The position numbers and the translations under genes are program-made. A stretch of DNA of 64,000 nt from Plutella xylostella. Taxonomy: Eukaryota; Arthropoda; Insecta; Lepidoptera; Plutellidae. Shown here piece by piece: positions 37,401 through 49,619 of this stretch. The stretch spans positions 10,001-74,000 of the forward strand of contig NC_063997.1 in NCBI RefSeq assembly GCF_932276165.1, written 5' to 3'. Each line of letters begins with the position of its first letter. The stretch's first letter is position 1. The notes beneath the pieces are model-generated. The model was not told the DNA's origin and made no database searches. It saw only the letters and a program-made list of their open reading frames with translations.

Positions 37401-40400
37401 CTATCTAGTCGTTTAGGCTATAGGAGGAAACAAAGAAACATACATACAATCGAAAAGCATTACCCTCCTCCTTCGGCAGTCGGGTAAAAACATTTGACTT
37501 TGAGTTTTGTGGTTGCAGTGTCGCACACGGTTGGGGAGCTGACGGTGGAGTGGGCGTGGGCGCGCGGGCGCGTGTTCGACGCGGCGGCGGGCGCGGCGCT
37601 GCTGGCGACGTGCGAGGACGCGGGCCGTGTCGCCGTGCGTGACGTCACCACGCGCCCGCGCACCAAGTTGCGCCCGCTGCCGCTCGACACCATCGTCAGT
37701 ACATACCACACTCACTCTAACATCACTATGTCGGTGTCTTGACCCTTTACTGTAAAAGATTGCATTTGTTTCCAGGAGCTGGAGAAGCTGTCGTCGCGCA
37801 AGCTGAAGATCAGCGCCAAGGAGACCATGCGCATCGCGGAGAAGCTCTACACCAGCGGACTCATCAGGTGAGTTTACACTTTTATGCTTAGCCGAACCAG
37901 CGCTGATAAGCGCGGGAACAATATATTATGTTTCCAGCTCTCTATAATAATTAAAGTTCCTGTTTTACTCCTATTTATTAACAGCATCAAAATCCGTTGC
38001 GTAGTTCTAAAGATAAATTACAGTAATGAAATTGGCGGGAATCGAGTTTGCTTTGTACTAGCTATGTATAGATAGATATGATGTTGTTTGCGTGCAGTTA
38101 CCCGCGCACGGAGACGAACATGTTCCCGGCGAGCCTGGCGCTGGCGCCGCTGGTGGCGCAGCAGCAGGGGGACGCGCGCTGGGGGGCCTTCGCGGCGGCG
38201 CTGCTGGCGGCGGGCCCCGCGCCGCGCGCCGGCCGCAAGACCGACCAGGCGCACCCGCCCATACACCCCACCAGGCACGCCGACAGTACGTACACACACT
38301 ATATACTCCATACATACCTATTTTCACCACTGTAATCCCCGATGGGGTAGTCACCTGCTTTTCGCTGTACATTTGTACTACAGGCACTATACCTTCAGTC
38401 TGACGGCAGTCTGACAGAAACAATTTATGACCAAGTCGTCGGGAATTACAGGTTACTGTAAATAAATACGTAGTTTAGAAAACGGGTATGGTGTACAATT
38501 ATTTTTTTTTTAAGAGGAGAGTATAGCACTTGCTCGTCCATACAAAAAGAGAAAACGTTTTACTACCCCTAAATATTATCCAATCTCCATGATTTTTTAA
38601 TATGTTATTGACACAAGGAATAACTAGGTTTATAGGTTTTCCTTTTTTCAAAATTTTCTATAGATTCAAACTTATAGGCACCTCAAATAAAGTTTTTTTT
38701 GTGATTGCGACTTTGTTGAATTAAGCCGTTTGTGGATCAATAACAACGTATTTTTTTTAAAAAAGCGAAACCTATAAACCTAGAATATATTAAGCTGAAG
38801 CGATTGACACTAAAATCAAAGAGATTGGTTGATATTTAGTTAGTGTAAAACGTTTTCTCCCAAAACCAGAATTTCATCAAGAAAAGTACCTATTGTCAGT
38901 CCCGAGCTGCAGTGCTCTCTATCGCACGATTGAGGGTCGGGGGGGGAAGCAAAGCACACGTACGATAGGGATGTCCATAGTGAAGTCGATAGTAGAGATG
39001 GGATCCCGCCTGCGTTATCGATATCTATAGATATACAGGATGTCCCATGTTAAATTGCACATCCGAATCATAGTGACACAACTCGTCATTTTTGATTGTT
39101 TGCGAATTTTATTTTTGCTAATTCATATAAACTTTGTTGGCTATGAGATTTTTTACTATAGACATAGACAGTAGATTTTTTTTCACGAATTTACAAAAGT
39201 CGTAAAACAAAAGTTGTTTAGAACAGTGTTTTTCAACCTTTTTCATGACGCGACCCCCCTGGAATAAAAAAATATTTCGCGACCCCCTTGACCCTTTCGG
39301 TTTTATATCATGTATGTATGTGTATGTTACACTGCTACAGTATTCACAATATTCATTCCATACGACGGATTTATGGTCTCCATGATTAGGATTCGAAGTA
39401 GTACGCATACTTATCGGATTTAAAAACACATTATTTTACAATTACACACATCGGATACGTGTGGCCATGTACTTACGTAGGTACCCCATTGCGACCCGGA
39501 ATTTCTTTTTTGAAATTAGCTTTTTCTTTCTGACTTTTTTGATCATTATTAAATATCTTGAATAAAAGTTTTCAATGGTGAAATGAAAATAAAAAGACAA
39601 AATACCTGGCTTTACAAAAAAAATATACTTGTGGTCGTCGTCTTTGATCCAGACAGGAAGGCCTCCCACGCTGCGTTTGCCTATTCGTGGTCTATATACT
39701 CGAGAACTCGTTTACCCAATGGTTATCGGTTCTTCGGCAGATTAACCAGCACATTACCACTTCAGCTTGCATATTTAGTCAGCGATATCGGTAACCTTAA
39801 CCTTAGTCCTCTGACGGATAACTTCATTTCTGATACGATCCATCAGAGAAACCCCAAGCATAGCTCTCTCCATATCACGCTGATCGACTTTAAATCGGTG
39901 GACAAGTCCTACCGTCAGTGCCCACGTCTCTGCACCATACGTCATCACTGGCAGGACGCACTGGTTGAAATCTTTAGTCTTCAGGCTTTCAGGGATGGCC
40001 AAGAAGAATATGGCCAACCCAGCGCGCTTGGATGCGCCTTGCAGCCTCCTTGTCGAAGTTGCTTCTGCCTAGCCGAATAGTCTGCCCGAGGTAGACATAT
40101 TCTTCCACAACTTCGATTGTTGTCTCACCAACGATCACCGGCTCCGGTTCGATGTGAGCATTTACATGACTTTCGTCTTGTCCCAATTTATACCCCGAAG
40201 CCTACACGTTGGGAAGCAGCATTTAGGCCACTTCCATCATCCAGCTGAGTTCCTGCAGAGATTCTGCCATAATAACGATTTCGTCCGCGAAACAGAGAGG
40301 TGTGACATGTACTCGCCATTTATACATATTATGCCATGTCCAGCGGCATCGTACGGACTCCTCGATATAGCGCTAGTCGATTTGAAATCTCTGCAACGCT

Positions 40401-43400
40401 TCCAAAATTGCCCATGTCTCGATGGAGTTGAAGGCGTTTTCATAGTCCACAAAGGCTAGATACAGAGGTTGATTATACTCTTCGGTCTTCTGTGTAATCT
40501 GCCTTACGGTGTGGATGTGGTCTATTGTACTAAAACAGATCCACGATGAGATAATTTAAATAATAAAAAACAAGCTCAGCCTTCACATTTAAGAAAATTT
40601 TAAGTAAAAGTATTTTTAAAGTAAAGTATTTCTTAATAAATTAATACCATGTCGTCTTTATTGTTTTTTTACTAAAGTTCCAAGTTTTATGGTTTTATTA
40701 AATTACTAGTGACTATATTATATTTAATCCTCACTCAACATGGATTAGGTTACTTAGGAAATTTTATTTACTTACATCTAAACTAACATAGTTACTTACA
40801 TAAAAATATAATACTTACTTACTTACTATAAATTGACTTGAGGCCACAAAAGCGAATAATAAAATGTATTCTATGATATAATTACTTAGGTAAGTATACT
40901 AAGACATCATCAGCCAATAATCATCCACTGCTGGACATAGGCTTCTCCCAAAGAGCGCCACAACACTCGGTCCTCGGCCTTCCTCATCCAACCACTACCC
41001 GCCACCCGCCTAAGGTCGTCAGTCCAGCGGGCAGGAGGGCGTCCCACGCTGCGTTTGCCTGTTCGTGGTCTCCACTCGAGAACTCGTCTACCCCAACGGT
41101 TATCGGTTCTTCGGCAGATATGACCAGCCCACTGCCACTTCAGCTTGCATATTTTGACAGCTATGTCGGTAACCTTGGTCCTCTGACGGATAACCTCATT
41201 TCTGATACGATCCATCAGAGAAACCCCAAGCATAGCTCTCTCCATAGCACGCTGAGCGACTTTAAATCGGTGGACCAGTCCTACCGTCAGTGTCCACGTC
41301 ACTGCACCATACGACATCACTGGCAGGACGCACTGGTTGAAGACTTTTGTCTTCAGGCTCTGAGGAATGGCCGAGGAGAATATGTGACGAAGTTTCCCGA
41401 ATGCAGCCCAACCCAGTTGGATGCGAGCTCCTTGTCGAAGTTGCTTCTGCCTAGCCGAATAGTCTGCCCGGTAGACATATTCTTGCACAACTTCGATTGT
41501 TGCCTCACCAACGGTGACTGGCTCCGGTTTGATGTGAGCATTGTACATGACTTTCGTCTTGTCCAAGTTCATACCGAGGCCTACACGTCGGGAAGCAGCA
41601 TTTAGGCCACTTAGCATCCAGCTGAGTTCCTGCAGAGATTCTGCCATAATAACGATGTCGTCCGCGAAGCGGAGGTGTGACATGTACTCGCCATTTATAC
41701 ATATGCCATGTCCTTTCCAGTCCAACGTCTTAAAGACATCTTCCAATGCATTGGTGAACAGTTTCGGAGATATCACATCCCCCTCTCTCACTCCACGTTG
41801 CAGTTGGATAGGTCTTGTCTTGTGGTCCTTACTTGGACAGTCATAGTAGCGGCATTGTACAGACATCTCAACACCTCGATATAGCGCCAATCGATTTGGC
41901 ATCTCTGCAAGGATTCCAAAACTGCCCAGGTCTCGATGGAGTCGAAGGCTATTTCATAGTCCACAAAGGCTAGACACAGAGGCTGATTATACTCTTCGGT
42001 CTTCTGTATAATCTGCCTTACTGTGTGGATGTGGTCTATTGTACTAAAGCCTTTTCGAAACCCAGCCTGCTCTGGGGGCTGAAACTCGTCTAACTTTTGG
42101 GCAAGCGGTCGTGATAACCCTTGAGAACAGCTTGTATACATGGCTTAAAAGCGAAATCGGTCTATAGTTCTTCAGAAGGGTTTTGTCGCCCTTCTTAAAG
42201 AACAATACCACGACGCTCTCAGACCATGCCTCCGGTGTAATGCCATTGTAAAGAACCGAATTGAAGAGCCTCTGGAGCTGTTCGAGGATTGCAATACCTC
42301 CAGCTTTCAGAAGCTCTGTAGTAATTCCGTCTTCATCCGGAGCCTTGTTGTTTTTAAGCTGCTCAAGGGCTATCCTAATCTCGCCTATGTCGACGTCGGG
42401 GATGTCGTCAGTATAGTGGCGTATTAGTGGCGCTCTGGAATCGGTGAGCTGAGCCACAGACTTCTGCGCGTGTGAAGCATAAAGTTGTCCGTAAAAACCT
42501 TCGATTTCGGCAAGAACCTCCGGCTTAGAGGCAACGATATTACCATCTGCAGACCTCAACTTCGTCAAGTGGCCTCTCCCAAGTTGCTGAACGAAGACTT
42601 TTGACCCCCGATTTTGCTCAATTGCTGCTTCTATGGCGCGCGTGTTGGAGCGACGGAGATCTCTTCGAATCAGCTTCTTTATACGCTTGTTGAGTACCCG
42701 TAGTTCTGACGAAGTGTCACCTGCCGACGGAAATTCGCGTCTCTGCCTCATAAGCTCGAGTGTCTCGCTTGAAAGTTTAGACTCCTTGCTTTTGCTTCTC
42801 ATGCTAAAAGAAATAAATACTAAGACAACTCAACATCTATAAACAGCCCCGAAACTTTGTTAGTAGGTACTTATAAACTTATATTTTTACAAAACTATCA
42901 TAATATTTTTTAGATTCACTGCATATATAGATCTAAATAACCTTACATACAAAATGATAGTCCAAGTACCGGCAAAAGGTATATTTTCCAATCATCAAAA
43001 ATCCATTTTATGTACTTACCTACTAACTCGTTACTAGGTTGGTAATTACCTACATAATAAAATACTTACTCACATGAAATTATCACTAATTACTTATACT
43101 TCTTTCTATTTATCTTCAATAATTTCAAGTTTCGCTCACAAGGTCACAAGTCACAACTCACAATCACAACACAGAAATAATAATATGAAGGTAAGACGAA
43201 GACACTCCGTGTTAGGTCGCAATTTCTCGCCAACCGGCGCGGCGGCGCGGTGGCGCGGCGGCGGTGGCGGCGCGGCAGCGTCCATCGATGTGTGCGTGAC
43301 GCTACTTGCATGTGTGTGCGCGGTGCCCGGCGCGGGCGAGTGCACGAGCGACAGCAATACTTTTCCTAAATACCTATTTCGCTAGGATCGCGAAGCTATA

Positions 43401-46400
43401 CTCTCCTCTTAATCTCTTTTATTTATAGAGGCTTTATTCTCATATGGTGTACATTTGTACTCACGTGATAGGTCGCGAGCCGTATCGTCGTTTTTTAATG
43501 ACATATACTCCACTATACTTACGTATATCTGTGATCCCGTACAAATTGCTGACCCTGACCGCTATGCCGAAGATTCTGACCGTGGCAAATATAAGTGAGA
43601 TATTTGTACTCGGGTGTCTTGGATGTTAATGTGCATATAATATTTATCTATCTATCAAAAATTGTGTAGCTTGGGATCGAATGGCTGTGTGTGAGATGTC
43701 CCCACATATAAGTATTGTTGCGCCCCGCAGATGTAGTGTGGCAACACCCCTACTTAGCATACACATATATGATTGTCGCGTCATTACACAGACCTGTCGG
43801 GCAACGAGGCGCGCGTGTACGAGCTGGTGGTGCGCTCGTTTCTGGCGACGTGCGCCGCCGACGCGCGCGGGCTGGAGACCACCGCCACCGCGGACATGGG
43901 CGGGGAGCGGTGAGCGGGCAACCACATTCATTCATTCAAAAACAATTATTTTTTTATTTATTCTTCATTTGCACAATATACAAAAGTAATTATGTACAAT
44001 CTGGCGGACTTAATGCTAAAACCATTTTCTACCAGTCAACCTGCAGGAGGTACAAGGAGTAAATTGTATGGGAGTGCAAAAAAAAAAGAACTTAAGACTT
44101 AAATATAATATCCTACATTGGCACCAGTCAAAAGTTATGCATTTTAGGGTGACTTGTACAGTATTTTCATTTAAACGCTCTAAATCTATTGCTGTCTTGC
44201 TTTGACACTACCTATACTGCCAAAGCAAGCGGGACGGTAGACAGATTAAATAATGTTTGATCAGATCGAATGAATGATAAAACTTAAAATCTACCGTCGT
44301 CTCGTCAAATATGTGTTTATAGTTTTAAACTAATTAACGAAAGTGCATATGTATACTACACTTTAAAGTGGTCGTATTATAAGTAATGGGTATTGTACGT
44401 ATATTGATCTATATGTGTGTGTGTGTGTGTGTGTCAGGTTCTCTGCGACGGGGCTGGTGGTGACGGAGCGCAACTACCTGGACGTGTACCCCTACGACTC
44501 CTGGAGCGCCAAGCAGATCCACCCCTACCAGGTACGTATCAACTTACATCCACCCCTACCAGGTACGTATCTACTTACATCCACCCCTACCAGGTACGTA
44601 TCTACTTACATCCACCCCTACCAGGTACGTATCAACTTACATCCACCCCTACCAGGTACGTGTCTACTTACATCCACCCCTACCAGGTACGTGTCTACTT
44701 ACATCCACCCCTACCAGGTACGTGTCTACTTACATCCACCCCTACCAGGTACGTATCTACTTACATCCACCCCTACCAGGTACGTGTCTACTTACATCCA
44801 CCCCTACCAGGTACGTGTCTACTTACATCCACCCCTACCAGGTACGTTTCTACTTACATCCACCCCTACCAGGTACGTATCTACTTACATCCACCCCTAC
44901 CAGGTACGTATCTACTAGTGATGTAACCAATATTCACATTCGCATTCGCGAATATTCGCATGTTTTTGGATATTCGCATTCGCAAAATTTTGTGCGAATG
45001 TTTTGCGAATGTCAGTATAAATTATAAAAAAACTATTTGAAAATAATGGTACGTAAAAAAAATCAAAATCCATTCGTTTATAACCTTTTTATTACAAGTA
45101 ACCTTGTTAATCACATTATCACCCTTACTTTATCATTTGGTATTATTTATAATGATAAATCTGTCGGATGAGTTTGTATCCACTTGGCAAATCTCGAAAC
45201 AAAATTGAGACAGTCATCCGATACCTACGCACTGAAATCTATTAGAGCACCCGTAGGTAATCGTGTCAGTGTCACTGTCAGCCTTATTATTATATTGTGT
45301 GAGAACCGTTACACACTCAGAAACCGTCCGCACACAGTCGCAATGTGTCGTAACAGTTACGGGGCTAGATATCCTCACTGCTGGGGCACGGGTCTCCTTC
45401 CAATGAAGGAAGGGGTTTAGGCCTAGTCCACTACGCTGGCCTAGTGACCTAGTGAGGAAGTTGCCCACTTAGGGCCGGCGGCGCCCACTGCCGGCACGGC
45501 ATGGCATGGCACGGAAATTAGTGCAGTGGCATCCCGTGGCGAGCTGCGACATTCCGCGGCATTCAGTGGCATGCCTTGGCAAAGCCATCACGCATCCATC
45601 AGTTTTGCATAAGTTTCAACCTTATTTCAACTAGCTAGCAAGCATAATTCCTCCATCCCAAAGTGACGCAGAAGCCTCGTGGGATGCAATGGCGCGCCGC
45701 GACATCCTGCGGCGTGCCGCATCATGCTGCAGCATCCTGCGACTCGTCGCGGCATCGTGGCATCCAAATAAAGTAACTTGAATTCTAAACTGATTGAAAT
45801 AAGATAAGATAAGATATTCTTTATTTGCACACAAAAATATGGACAACAATACAAAACTTAATCTAACACATATGTACAAATGGCGGTCTTATCGCTAAAA
45901 GCGATTTCTTCCAGACAACCTTTGGGTGGAAGGATATTTAGATGTAAAGAAGGGTAAAGTGTACTAGGAATAAAGAATATACCATAGATATTTAATATAC
46001 CAATACATACTACCTACAATATATTTACATATATAATTTATATACCTAGCATCATAATATATAATATATTAAAATATATATTAATATATAATAAAATACA
46101 TACCACGTTACTTATATATAATAATAAGCATATTAAAGAGGATATAGTGATCTTCATTCAAGAGCCGAGGAAATGGTCTTTTAACATCCTTTTGAATGAG
46201 GCCAATGACGGTGCTTTCCGTATACTAAGTGGGAGATCGTTCCATAAAGTGATCGCTTGTATGGTGAAGGAGTCACTGAAGAATTTTGTAGTATGGGGTG
46301 GAATATTCAGCCGTAGGTTTTGTGAGGAACGCAAACCCCGGCTGTGGGATTCATGTCGAAAGTGAAATCGCTCTTTGAGATAATCGGGGTACGCTGGGTT

Positions 46401-49400
46401 AAACAGTATTGAGTAAAGAAGTGAAAGAATGTGAGTATTCCGGCGAAGGCGAATGGGGAGCCACTTGAGCTTAGCGCGATACTCTGAAACATGGTCATAC
46501 TTGCGTAAACCAAATATAAACCGTATACAGACATTCTGGAGGCGCTCAAGTTTGTTAAGTTGCTCTTCGGTAAGATCGGGATAACATGAGTCGGCATAAT
46601 CTAGAATAGGAAGAAGTAGGGATTGAGAAAGCACAATTTTGGTGGCTGTGGGCAAGAAATTTCGCAGTCTGCGGAGTGATCCTGCAGAAGCGAACACCTT
46701 CCGACTGACCTCGTCAAGCTGCGTCTTCCAGGTCATAGCATTGTCCATGTAGACCCCCAAGTTTTTCACCTGTTTACTCCAAGGTATGTGGACACCATCA
46801 AAAACTATTGGAGGGAGGGCATTGTAGTCAACAAATGAGCTGAATCTGGGGCTGCCTAATATAATGACCTGCGTTTTGTTTGGATTGACTTTCAAACCGT
46901 AATTTTGACTCCACGCCAGTATATACTCCAAGTCAGTGTTGGTTTTATGTATGGCAACTGGGAGGTCGGAAATTGGAGCATGGTTATAAATTTGTAGATC
47001 ATCTGCATAAAGGTGGTAGGAAGAAGAGATGTTGTTGGATATACTATTTATGAATATTGCGAAGAGAAGAGGAGACAACACGCCACCTTGCGGGACACCA
47101 GCCGTAGTACTACACCAAACAGAGTAGGACTCTTCAATACGGATTCGCTGCCGGCGCCCGTGCAAGTAACTATGAAACCAGTCAATTACCGTAATATAAA
47201 TAAGATTCAAAATAACTACATTAGTAATAAATCTTTGCCCTGCTATGCCATGCCGTGCCGGCAGTGGGCGCCGCCGGCCCTAAGTAGGCAACCCGACTGT
47301 CAGATGTTTTCAAGCTGCCGGAAGGCCTCTGACTAGGCTTAACGATTGCTGCCGAAGCAGCAACTGGGACCCACGGCTTAACGTGCCGTCGGAAACAAGG
47401 AAGCGTCCAGAAAAAAAACACTTGAAATCGGTCACCCATCCAATCGCTGTCCGTGCCATGTGCTGCTTAACCTCAGTAATCAGTTACGATCACTAAAGCT
47501 AGCTCGACTAAAGAGGCTTCAAAAGGTGGAACTACTTAAAAAAAATTGTGACTAGTGTTCTGTCTATAGTAGTCTGATTCGGAATGCGCCTCGAACAGAA
47601 CGTACCTCGTTCAGTATGAGACTGCCACCAAACCATACAAGTAAATGGCGCCAAATTTGAACACAAACTGAATATTCGCATTCGCGAATATCAATTTCAG
47701 ATATTCGCATTCGCATTCGCGAATGTTCAAAAACACACATTCGTTACATCACTAGTATCTACTTACATCCACCCCTACCAGGTACGTATCAAAGTCAAAG
47801 TCAATTTTTTTTATTCATCGTACAAATATAAAATTTTCTGATGAACGTCAATTTTTACAAATTACTCTCCACTTACATCTACTTACATCCACTTCTATAC
47901 TATCTACTTACATCCACCCCTACCAGGTACGTGTCTACTTACATCCACCCCTACCAGGTACGTGTCTACTTACATCCACCCCTACCAGGTACGTATCTAC
48001 TTACATCCACCACTACCAGGTTTATCGTCCATTTAATAATAGCAAAAATACCCCGATAAGGTGTTTTTTGTTTTTTTGAAAATGCAGTTTTTTAAATACT
48101 CAAAGGGAGATCCTTGCGGCTACCTCTAGCACCCCCCTTACTTTGGGGCAGCTTGTATACCATATAGTATATTGTTGCAGGAGGGCTCGAGCTTCGCGCC
48201 GAGCGAGCTGCGGCTGGCGGAGTCGGCCACCGCGCCGCCCGCGCTGCTCACCGAGGCCGACCTCATCGCGCTCATGGACAAGCACGGCATCGGTAACCAA
48301 CAGACTAACCATTGCAATGATGTCGATTCTGAAGGCAGAAATTCTAATTTTAACGCTGTGAAACTAAAAAAATTGCTAGCATAAAATGACATTTACGGAA
48401 AAAATCATAGAGTCGAATTTTAAACAAAGAATTTAAGGATTTGTCAGCTCTAAATTTAGAATTTCTGCCTTCAGAATCGACATCAATATGTAGGGGTATC
48501 TCACACACGCCCATCCAACGTGAACTAGGCAGAGCCTACATATTTACACACAAGACGACCGAATGGTGTAATGTTCAGTGACCCTCACTGCTATGCCGTA
48601 GGTCACGGGTTTGATACCAGGGCAGATATTGGTTTAAAAACAGACATTACATTTGTTCTCGGGTCTATTTACCCGACTGCCGAAGGAGGAGGGTAATGTT
48701 TTTAATGTTTGCTGTGTGTAAGAATGGATGTGTTGATATCCTTTGTGTGCACTGTGGAGGCACATATGTGTTTATACCCAGTGTTTGTTGTTTGTAGCAA
48801 TAGATGTGTTGATACCCTGTGTGTGTGCACTGTGCAGACACAGATGTGTTGATACCCTGTGTTTGTTGTGTGCAGTAATGATAATTATGTTGATACCCTG
48901 TAAGTGTTGTGTGTAGGCAGAGATGTGTTGATACCCTATGTGTGTTGTATGCAGGCACAGATGTGTGGATACCCTGTGTGTGCACTGTGCAGGCACATAT
49001 TTGTTGATATTCAGTGTGTGTGTGTGTGTGTTGCAGGCACGGACGCGACGCACGCGGAGCACATCGAGACGATCAAGAAGCGCGAGTACGTGGGCGTGGA
49101 GGCGGGCCGCCTTCTGCCCTCGCCGCTGGGGCTCGGCCTCGTATGTATACTCGTTTCACTTGTAGCTTGCTTATTTTACAAACAGCTGGATCTTTGTTAA
49201 GTGGGATCAAGGAGATACTGAAAAGGCCAAGCATTAATTGAGCATGAATGTTGTGTCAGGTAGAGGGGTACACGGCGATGCGGCTGGAGATGTCCCGGCC
49301 GCGCCTGCGCGCCGCGCTGGAGGCCGACCTGCAGGCCGTGTGCCGCGGGGAGCGGCCCCCCGCCGCCGTGCTGGCGCACCAGGTACCACACACACACACA

Positions 49401-49466
49401 CACACCTGCAGGCCGTGTGCCGCGGGGAGCGGCCCCCCGCCGCCGTGCTGGCGCACCAGGTACCAC

Positions 49467-49530
<64 letters not shown>

Positions 49531-49586
49531 GCAGGCCGTGTGCCGCGGGGAGCGGCCCCCCGCCGCCGTGCTGGCGCACCAGGTAC

Positions 49587-49619
<33 letters not shown>

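Larger units (their letters stand above)
44916..47754. mobile_element. hAT-like composite element inserted in the minisatellite
   Basis: Ends TAGTGATGTAACC and ...GTTACATCACTA are inverted repeats, followed inward by ATTCGCATTCGCGAATATTCGCA-like palindromes on both sides. The 8-bp GTATCTAC flanks both ends exactly (44908-44915, 47755-47762). The 2.8-kb interior holds a 51-bp inverted-repeat pair, a truncated LINE and another dispersed repeat; no hAT transposase frame is seen. Confidence 0.88.

Noticed and set aside
39225..39300. hAT end (GTGTTTTTCAACCTTTTTC)
   Set aside because: The motif resembles a hAT terminus, but I found no matching inverted end or target duplication.
43196..43360. Additional TOP3A exon in the GC-rich island of intron 8
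   Set aside because: Exons 8 and 9 already join in phase and match the family without a gap.
44519..48026. CRISPR-like array of short direct repeats
   Set aside because: Units abut with no unique spacers, and they copy a host exon end; the genome is eukaryotic.
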